A DNA stretch of 64,000 nucleotides from CAYQCE01 sp964415885 (GTDB lineage Bacteria; Zixibacteria; MSB-5A5; JAABVY01; JAHJOQ01). This document shows, piece after piece, positions 37,259 through 44,800 of the stretch. Below the pieces are notes generated by a model. That model was not told where the DNA came from. It searched no databases and worked only from the letters and a program-made list of their open reading frames with translations. Location of the stretch: NCBI GenBank assembly GCA_964415885.1, contig CAYQCE010000009.1:1-64000 (forward strand), in the 5' to 3' direction. Position numbers and translations under genes: made by a program. The first letter of the stretch is position 1. Each line of letters starts with the position of its first letter.

Positions 37259-38656
37259 TTGGATTCTGCAGTACCGAAGCCGAAAGTGATATTCGTCGAC
37301 GATGAGCCCGAAGCGCTCGAGCTGTTCGAAATCATCTATTCCGCAAAGTACGATGTGGTCCTCTGTTCGTCGGGAAAAGCGGCGATAGAGGCCGCAAGAA
37401 CAAACCCGGACTCGGCCGTAGTTGTGATGGACATCAGGATGCCCAACATGGATGGAGTCGAGGCACTGAGAGAGGTCCTGAAGATTCTCCCGAAGGCGAA
37501 GGGGATATTCCACACGGCTTTTGCCGGGGAGTACGACGAAGATGAGATTGACGCCAGGGAGAAGCCGTACGAGTTCGTTCTTAAGGGTGAATCCTCAACC
37601 CGGCTGGATCGTGCGATCCGTCACGGTGTAAATGAGTATCTGCTCGAGAGTGACAACAGCCGACTGATCAAAATGGCACGCAGGGATTTCGGCCTCATCG
37701 GCACTTCCGAGGTCATGCGGCATCTCTACACGCAGGTCAAGAAGGTCTCCGCGAGTGACTGCAAGGTGTTGCTGCTCGGAGAATCGGGCACGGGGAAAAC
37801 CAGGATCGCGAAGGCGATTCATGGCAACAGCTCGAGAGCGCAGGCCAGGTTTTACGCATATTCATGCACCGGAAAACCGACGGAGATACTCGAATCCGAG
37901 CTTTTCGGCCACTGCAAGGGTGCATTCACAGGTGCATATGAGGACAGGATCGGATGGTTCGAATACACGCATAAGGGCACGATCCTTCTGGATGAGATTG
38001 GCGACCTCGATCAGCATACGCAGACGAAGATTCTCAAGGTCGTCGATGAAGGCGCGTTCAGCAGACTCGGAGAGACGATTGAGCGGGTGACGGATGTCCG
38101 CCTGATAACAGCAACCAACAGAGACATAAATGCTCTCGTCGAATCGGGTACTTTCAGGGAGGACCTGTATTATCGTATCGAGGGTGTCAAGATAACGGTA
38201 CCTCCGCTTCGAAAACGAGCCGAGGACATTCGCCTGCTTGTGAATCACTTCGTAGGTATCGAGGCCGAGGAGAAAGAGCTGCCACCGCTGATTGTCGACG
38301 AATCCGGCTACTCTGTCCTCGAGGACTATCACTGGCCAGGGAATGTTCGTCAACTTGAAACTGTAGTCGAGAGGCTTGTCCTAACCTCAAGCTCCAGTCT
38401 CGTGACCGGAGATGAGGTTCGCAATGCGCTGGAGCTGAACGCTGCGTCAGACGAGAGCGACGACCTCAAATACGATGAATTCATGAGACGCGCTGAGCGA
38501 AAGCTGATTCTGGTCGCCCTGCGGCGAGCTGATTTCGTGGTAGCACATGCGGCGCAGCTACTCGATATCAGCCGTCAGAGCTTGTTCCGCAAGATCAAAG
38601 AACACGGCTTGGATCTGGATTCGCTGCGGGACGGTGATTCCGCGTCCGAAACGTAA
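37259..38656 (+). CDS. Sigma-54-dependent response regulator (NtrC family)
   Basis: This 465-residue protein has three parts. The receiver has the acidic DDE near residue 14, the phospho-acceptor D58 in VVMDIRMPNMDG, and a conserved lysine in FVLKGE. The AAA+ domain has Walker A GESGTGKT (about 173-180), the sigma-54 contact loop GAFTGA (about 221-226) and Walker B ILLDEIGDL. A Fis-type helix-turn-helix (AAQLLDISRQSLFRKIKEHG) ends the protein. When phosphorylated it should drive transcription from RpoN promoters. TTG37259 follows AAAGGGAGG. It is paired with the histidine kinase just upstream. Confidence 0.94.
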   Translation: MDSAVPKPKVIFVDDEPEALELFEIIYSAKYDVVLCSSGKAAIEAARTNPDSAVVVMDIRMPNMDGVEALREVLKILPKAKGIFHTAFAGEYDEDEIDAREKPYEFVLKGESSTRLDRAIRHGVNEYLLESDNSRLIKMARRDFGLIGTSEVMRHLYTQVKKVSASDCKVLLLGESGTGKTRIAKAIHGNSSRAQARFYAYSCTGKPTEILESELFGHCKGAFTGAYEDRIGWFEYTHKGTILLDEIGDLDQHTQTKILKVVDEGAFSRLGETIERVTDVRLITATNRDINALVESGTFREDLYYRIEGVKITVPPLRKRAEDIRLLVNHFVGIEAEEKELPPLIVDESGYSVLEDYHWPGNVRQLETVVERLVLTSSSSLVTGDEVRNALELNAASDESDDLKYDEFMRRAERKLILVALRRADFVVAHAAQLLDISRQSLFRKIKEHGLDLDSLRDGDSASET

Positions 38657-38961
38657 ACGAAGTGATACTCGCAGAGTCGCCAAAAGTCAGATATCTGAGA
38701 CAAGGCGTGCGTCGCGCTGCTTGATGCCAAGCTCCAAGCCACTGGTTACCAGCCCTTTACACTCGGATTCCAGCCTTGTGTCGTTCCGGCACGGTTCTTG
38801 ATACTGGACATTAGAAGAGGTGAATCCTATTTGGTTGCATCGTGCGTCTGTCCGGTGATGCTAAGAGTTAATACTCTGGGGATGGACTGGGCAGAGAATG
38901 TGCGATTCGCATGCTCAGCGTCGACTGGTGAAAGTGGCGCGCGGTGCAACAATAATCAGAT

Positions 38962-38992
38962 CGGCCGCTCGTCCTCGGGCGGCCGTTTCATT
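38962..38992 (+). terminator. Rho-independent terminator downstream of response regulator
   Basis: A 10-bp stem (38962-38971 with 38976-38985, one G-T wobble) with a TCCT loop is followed by TTTCATTT. It lies 306 bases after the response regulator stop. Confidence 0.65.
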
Positions 38993-39131
38993 TATGTAGA
39001 TAGATAATCTCGCGATCCGATGCCGGTTTAACTTTGCCATAATACTATCTTAGCATTCGGCGGGCTTATTGGGCGTGCGCTCGTGTGCTAACTGCACCAC
39101 AGGAAACCTCGCTACTATGGCGCGAGGTTAG

Positions 39132-39167
39132 GGAGCCTCAGCTCAGGCTACGCTGAGGCTCCTTTTT
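39132..39167 (+). terminator. Rho-independent terminator before convergent lipoprotein gene
   Basis: GGAGCCTCAGC (39132-39142) pairs over 11 bases with 39152-39162 and runs into TTTTT on the plus strand. It borders the end of the minus-strand lipoprotein gene but its T-run points to a plus-strand transcript. Confidence 0.75.
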
Positions 39168-39175
39168 CAAGACGC

Positions 39176-39868
39176 TTATCTCGGATAACGGATCCCGTTC
39201 ACGTAGGCTGAGTCGAGCACTATATCGCCGTTGTCGATCAAACCAACACCCGGGGCATAATACTCTCGGTAGGCATCCGGGCTGTCAATATCCGGCTTGC
39301 CGTTAGCATCGACCGGCGTATATAGCAGCGTCATGCAGTTCACGAACGTTCCCGCAGTTACGGTGTGCGTGCTGTAACCGTCGAAGATCAGGAATCCCTC
39401 AATGTCGAATGTTATCAGCTGATTACGGATATCAGTGGCCACTGAACTGTAGTAATGCGGCCTGTCGGATCTGAGATTGAACGGAATCTCGAGTGCCGGC
39501 TCAACCGAAAGAACTTCTGTCACTTGTGGTGAAATTCTCACGCCGAGGAAGTGCTGTTCGAACGAGAATGTATCCAGGCTCCAGCATTCGAAGAACCCGC
39601 CGTTCTCTGTGATACCAATGCAATCGCCGGCCGGAGTGCCTTCGATGGTTATATCGGGCGCTACTTCGCGCACTATTTCCCAGCTCTCGCCTGATTCATT
39701 AGTGTAGGTGTAGTACCAGATATCACAGCTGTCGAGATGGAAATACTCGATGGCGTCCGGGATTCCGTCACCGGGGTCGTTTCTCAGAATCTTGACCGTA
39801 TCTTCCGAACCGCAGCCGTAAAGGACAACCAGGGACAATGCTACAGCTACTGTGATTAGATAGCGCAT
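39176..39868 (-). CDS. Lipoprotein of unknown function
   Basis: This 230-residue protein has a lipoprotein signal, LSLVVLYGCGSEDT, with Cys19 as the acylation site. The rest is beta-rich with several aromatic residues and no motif I recognise. It is probably anchored to the inner leaflet of the outer membrane, since no Asp follows the Cys. AGGAG precedes the ATG at good spacing. The nearest upstream gene on the same strand is the Janus/Ocnus-like protein 52 bases away. Confidence 0.75.
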   Translation of the reverse strand: MRYLITVAVALSLVVLYGCGSEDTVKILRNDPGDGIPDAIEYFHLDSCDIWYYTYTNESGESWEIVREVAPDITIEGTPAGDCIGITENGGFFECWSLDTFSFEQHFLGVRISPQVTEVLSVEPALEIPFNLRSDRPHYYSSVATDIRNQLITFDIEGFLIFDGYSTHTVTAGTFVNCMTLLYTPVDANGKPDIDSPDAYREYYAPGVGLIDNGDIVLDSAYVNGIRYPR

Positions 39869-39920
39869 TCCATATCTCCTGAAGCTTGATTTGTGTTACG
39901 CGGCGGCTTTCAAGCAGATC

Positions 39921-40313
39921 TCAACTGCTTATACTGAGTTCATACCCTTCGAGTTCGTCGGATTTCGCCAGTATCTCATCTATACGGCGATCGAAATTGC
40001 CGTATGCCTGGGAGGATCCCCAGAGCTTGACAGTCTTCGAACCGTGATCGACGCGCATCCTGCCGCCGCCGACTATTCTCCATTCGGGATCGCGAAAAGT
40101 TATCGTGTTTTCGCCCTTGTAGATCGAAATGCCCATCTCTTCAGCAAATTTCTCGACAATGTGAGCATGGTAGGTGAAGAGTGCGGTAGGCGCGAAGACT
40201 ATAAACTGATCGTCGCCCCTTCGGAGCTGAACGAATTTGCCTTCGCGTATACCGGACGGGCTGTTATTGTCTTCGATTTCTTCCGGCGGGAAATAGTCAA
40301 TGAACCGAGCCAA
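39921..40313 (-). CDS. Janus/Ocnus-family protein (14-kDa phosphohistidine phosphatase-like)
   Basis: This 130-residue protein aligns by eye with animal PHPT1. FTYHAHIVEKF matches EYHADIYDKV, which holds the catalytic His53 (here H49). GGGRMRVDHGSKTVKLWGSS followed by QAYG matches the GGGRI...VYGYSMAYG region. PHPT1 removes phosphate from phosphohistidine; the same activity here is inferred and untested. TTG40313 is chosen because AAAGGAG stands six bases before it; the frame stays open upstream without a ribosome site. It sits between an EamA transporter and a lipoprotein gene, neither an obvious partner. A phosphohistidine phosphatase would fit the PTS IIA protein and histidine kinase in this window, but that is speculation. 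Confidence 0.7.
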   Translation of the reverse strand: MARFIDYFPPEEIEDNNSPSGIREGKFVQLRRGDDQFIVFAPTALFTYHAHIVEKFAEEMGISIYKGENTITFRDPEWRIVGGGRMRVDHGSKTVKLWGSSQAYGNFDRRIDEILAKSDELEGYELSISS

Positions 40314-40432
40314 ATGACGCTCCTTTCTCTGTTGCCGTGAATGCAATCTAAACTCAGCTTCTACCGTCATGCAACACAAAAACCGCGCGAAAGTTGTCGG
40401 ATTGAGGCTTGCGGGCAAACGGAGACTCGATC

Positions 40433-41344
40433 TCATCTGAGGAACAGCAGCACGATTCCGCCGACCGTTATCAATGCTCCGATGACCGCGCGAGCAGATG
40501 GATACTGGTGGTACACGAAGATACTAACCGGAATGATGACGACAGGCACGGATGCCATGATTGCCGCCGCTACGCCGGTTTCAGTATGTCTGACCGCAAT
40601 GAGCGACATCCAGATTCCAAGAAACGGACCCGCGATGGCTCCGCCGAGAGTGTAGAGCATGGCATCGCGTTTCTTCATGGATCTCAATGCTCTCGCGGCC
40701 TTTCCGATCAACGAGGAGTATATCCAGATGACGGCGCAGGAGGCGACCATCCGGATCATGCTTGCTTCTATAGGCGTCAGAGTGTCCGCCATGGCGTGCT
40801 TTGCTATCACGAGCCCGACAGCCTGACCCAGAGCCCCAAGTATTGCGAAAGCTATTCCGAGTGCCTTGGGGCCGGCATCCAGATCACCCTCTTTCAGCTT
40901 CCACTCCGATTGCCGTTCGGCTGTGACCCAGGCTATGCCAATAAACGCCACAACGATACCGGAGACTGCCATTATGCCGAGCTTCTCGCTGAGAAAGAAC
41001 CATGACATGACTGCGGTCATGAGCGGCCAACTCGCGAAAATGAGTGTGGCGAGCCGAGGACCGAGAATCACGAGTGACCGAAAGAGAAAAGAGTCTCCAA
41101 GAACCAGTCCGGCAATTCCACTGATTGCCAGTAATATCATTTGGTAGTTGGAGGCGTGTGTCGGGAATAATTTCCCCGTTGTAATGTAGACGACTGTGCC
41201 GATCATGAAGATCGCCATCGGAATCCGAATCATGTTGACATAGAAAGAGCCGATCCGTCTCGATGCAGCCGTGAAGAAGACGGCGGTTAGCGACCAGCAG
41301 AATGCTGTGGCGAGAGCTGCTATTTCACCGGCGAATTGTCCCAT
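40433..41344 (-). CDS. EamA-family (drug/metabolite) transporter
   Basis: This 303-residue protein has about ten membrane helices in two EamA repeats (about 5-135 and 155-300). Family-like stretches are FASWPLMTAVMSWFFLSEKL and ASVPVVIIPVSIFVY. It should export a small metabolite across the inner membrane; the substrate cannot be inferred. ATG41344 follows GGAG at good spacing; an ATG seven codons earlier is less well placed. Confidence 0.9.
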   Translation of the reverse strand: MGQFAGEIAALATAFCWSLTAVFFTAASRRIGSFYVNMIRIPMAIFMIGTVVYITTGKLFPTHASNYQMILLAISGIAGLVLGDSFLFRSLVILGPRLATLIFASWPLMTAVMSWFFLSEKLGIMAVSGIVVAFIGIAWVTAERQSEWKLKEGDLDAGPKALGIAFAILGALGQAVGLVIAKHAMADTLTPIEASMIRMVASCAVIWIYSSLIGKAARALRSMKKRDAMLYTLGGAIAGPFLGIWMSLIAVRHTETGVAAAIMASVPVVIIPVSIFVYHQYPSARAVIGALITVGGIVLLFLR

Positions 41345-41487
41345 TTGATCTCCAGAAGCCAGCAATATACGCTGTGGTCTGGCAAAAGCAATGTTAGAGA
41401 TTCACCTCGACACACTCCATCAGTTGAATTACCCCACTCAAATTCGGATAACACTTGTCGATTATGAGCCTTAACTCAAGAATTGGC

Positions 41488-41516
41488 TTGACAATAGCTA
41501 AACTGTTGGATATCAT
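41488..41516 (+). promoter_or_regulatory. Strong sigma-70-like promoter upstream of giant surface protein
   Basis: TTGACA (41488-41493) and TATCAT (41511-41516) are spaced by 17 bases, almost consensus. Transcription should begin near 41523, leaving a leader of about 308 bases before ATG41831. Confidence 0.65.
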
Positions 41517-41522
41517 AGTTAC

Positions 41523-41830
41523 AAGTTTGTTCCTATTTCTGGTGTTCTTGCAGATTTACACGTCTGCTGTTTTTGTTGAAAGATCGACAGAAAAAGCAAT
41601 TGGTGTTCTCTATCGTTAGTCCAGCGGGAAGTTGCTTCCTTTGACGGGGGAGAGGCTTCTTTCCAGCCATTCTAACATATCTTTTTAGAAATTCTCAGAT
41701 TGAACTAACTGTTTGGTGTATTCTTACCCGAACATTCAGATCTTGCAACAGTATTCAGCGAAACGACTGCAGAACGCCGGAATATCGACTGGAGAAAGAT
41801 TACTCTGCAATACACGCACAGGAGTGACAC
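41523..41830 (+). other. Long untranslated leader of the giant surface protein gene
   Basis: No gene with a ribosome site is visible between the promoter and ATG41831, and no known riboswitch core was recognised. The stretch is AT-richer than its surroundings. A 300-base leader could carry post-transcriptional control; this is inference. Bases 41345-41487, before the promoter, show nothing. Confidence 0.35.
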
Positions 41831-44800
41831 ATGAGAGGGAAGCTACTGTTATCCGCACTATTCGTGATGCTGATGTTGCTTTCAACATCGGTATTCGCAG
41901 CCGGCAATCTGCCGGATTCGCTCACAACCAAATTGGCGCTCAACGAATCAAACCTCCAGACTCTGCTCGATGATTTAGGGTACGATATCGATGTCGACGA
42001 GGACGAGCTCGGCACCGAGGTTTTCTGTGCCCTACCGGGCCAGAATCTCGCAACTATTATTCTCGAGGTTGCCGGTTCGGCATCGAGCGCGAGTTCAGGG
42101 TGGTATGTAGCAGGCGATAGCAGCTCGCTAAACGAGCTCTTTACCGGTGCTGCCGGTCCCGGTGACTCGGTTTCGTTTGCGATCGGGTCAGGGGATTCTG
42201 TCGGGTTCTATCTCGATGCCAGAGACTACGGGAGCCAGACCGATCTCTGGTTTACCGAGAACTGGATGAACGACGACGGTTACGATCATGCATGGGTCTT
42301 TGCTACCGGCGTCCCGCATGAGTACCTTATCGCCTGGGAAGATCTGGTCGACGGCGGTGACGAGGATCACAATGATCTCGTAATCAAGATTCGGTTCGCA
42401 AATCAGGTTCCGACTGTCACACTACCCGACGATTTCACGGAATCTCAGTGTACACCAGCCGATATTTGCTTTGATGTCGACGCCGCCGATGCGAATTGCG
42501 AAGGCGATACTATAACACTCGAGATGGTTTCGGGATACGGCTCCTTCACCACCGTGACGGACCAGGCCTCGATCTCGACCAGTCATTGTTTCACACCGAC
42601 CGGCTCGGGTACGTACGAGTTTATCTTCAAGGTCACAGATGTTGTTGGCGACGAAGGCTTTGACACGCTCACCGTAACGGTTGCCCAGGATGATGAGCCA
42701 CCGGTGGCAATATGCCCATCGGATATTGTCGTCGACAACGATCCGGGCGAATGCGGCGCGATTGTCAGCTTCACAGTCGATGGTACAGACAACTGCGCTG
42801 GGGTAACGACGACAGCCACGCCAGCTTCCGGTTCGAGCTTCCCGATCGGAACGACGCAGGTGGAAGTTGTAGCGACTGATGCGGCAGGAAACGCAGATAC
42901 CTGCAACTTCGATGTTACAGTGAATGATACAGAAGCTCCGGTCGCAGACTGCCCGGCGGACATTACGGTCGACAACGATCCGGGCGAATGCGGCGCGATT
43001 GTCAGCTTCACAGTCGATGGTACAGACAACTGCGCTGGGGTAACGACGACAGCCACGCCAGCTTCCGGTTCGAGCTTCCCGATCGGAACGACGCAGGTGG
43101 AAGTTGTAGCGACTGATGCGGCAGGAAACGCCGATACCTGCAACTTCGATGTCACAGTGCTCGAGACAGAGCCTCCGGTTCTGACCTGCCCGACCGATAT
43201 CATCGTGGCGAATGATCCGGGTCAGTGTGGCGCGGTAGTGACATTTGATCCAACAGCAACGGAGAATTGCGGCAGCGCGACTATCACTGCAAATCCGGCC
43301 AGCGGTTCTGTTTTCCCGATCGGGATCACCACTGTTGAGGTAATCGCTACCGATGGTTCCGGAAACGCGGATACGTGCTACTTCGATGTCACAGTAAATG
43401 ACACCGAAGCTCCCGTTGCGGAATGCCCATCCGACATTTCGATCGGCAACGATCCGGGCGAATGCGGCGCGGTCGTAGACTTCACTCCGACGGCGAACGA
43501 TAACTGCGCCGGTGTGACGGTTTCATCGACACCCGCGAGCGGTTCGTTCTTCGATGTCGGCACGACAACGGTTGAGGTTATAGCCTTTGATGCCGCCGGT
43601 AATGCCGATACTTGCTACTTCGATGTTACAGTGCAGGACCTCGAAGATCCAATTCTGCAGTGCTCCGGTACTATCGAAGTTGACAATGATCCCGGCGAAT
43701 GCGGTGCGATCGTAAATTTCACCTCGACGGTCACTGACAACTGCCCGGGTGCTACGGTTACCTGCGATCCGGCTTCCGGTTCGTTCTTCGATGTCGGCAC
43801 GACAACGGTGAATTGTACGGCTATCGATGCAGCAGGGAATGAATCAGTCTGTTCATTCGCTGTCATAGTCAATGACACCGAGAATCCGATGATTGCATGT
43901 CCTCCGGATGTGCAGCTCGATTGCGGTGATCCGACCGATCCCGCAAACACCGGCGAGGCCACAGCAACCGACAATTGCGATACAGATTTAGACATTACAT
44001 ATACCGACGTTCAGGTCGATAACGTGATAACGAGGACCTGGACAGCTACGGACGATGAGGGCAACAACGCCTCATGCGATCAGACTATAACGCTCGGCGA
44101 CGGCACGCCGCCGGTCTGTTCCGTGCCTAACGATACCACGATATTCCAGTGCGACTTCGCAGAGGTTCAGTTGCCGGTTTCGGCAACTCATGATGCCACC
44201 TGCGAGGTTATTAGCGGTCCTGGCGTGATCTCCGGCGGCTACTGGGTCTACACGCCGACATCAGAGGGTACGGTCAATGTCACCGTCCGCTGCACCGATG
44301 AGTGCGATTATTTCTGCGAGGCGAGCTTCTCCGTGACCTTCGATCTGAATGCCGCTCCAGTTTGCAGCACTCCTCCAGCCGAGGATTTCTTCGTCTGCGA
44401 AGATACGACGTTTAACCTGGAATTCCTGAGCGAGGACGAGGACGGCAATCTTGCCGGCTGTACAATGGTCTCAGGTCCGGGGACTTTCGACCCGGTAACC
44501 AATGTGTGGACATTCACAACCAGCGGCACCGGTACTTACGCGGCGACTTTCGAGTGCGTGGATGAGTGCGGCGCCACCTGCACGGGAGAGCTCGCGGTGA
44601 ATGTCACCGTGAATTCAGCGCCCGTTTGCAGTGTGCCGAACGACACTACTGTGTTCCAGTGTTCACCTGCTCAGGTCGCTTTCCCGTTCAGTGTAACTGA
44701 CACCGATGGTAACATTGTCGACAGTGCAATCGTCTCCGGTCCGGGGGCGCTCGTGGACGGCAACTGGGTATTCACTCCCTTAGCGGCTGATACGTTTAGC

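Larger units (their letters stand above)
38657..39175. other. 519-base gap with two terminators, no gene
   Basis: No open frame here has a ribosome site or recognisable protein. The interval holds two strong plus-strand hairpin terminators (38962-38992 and 39132-39167) and, between them, an 8-bp hairpin AACCTCGC/GCGAGGTT near 39108-39131. The roughly 140 bases between the terminators could be a small separate transcript, but no clear promoter is seen. Confidence 0.4.

Noticed and set aside
38798..39007. 69-codon plus-strand frame after the response regulator
   Set aside because: Crosses a strong terminator hairpin and resembles nothing known.
42583..43203. Repetitive 206-codon minus-strand frame inside the giant gene
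   Set aside because: It mirrors the HYR repeats in antisense; there is no ribosome site.
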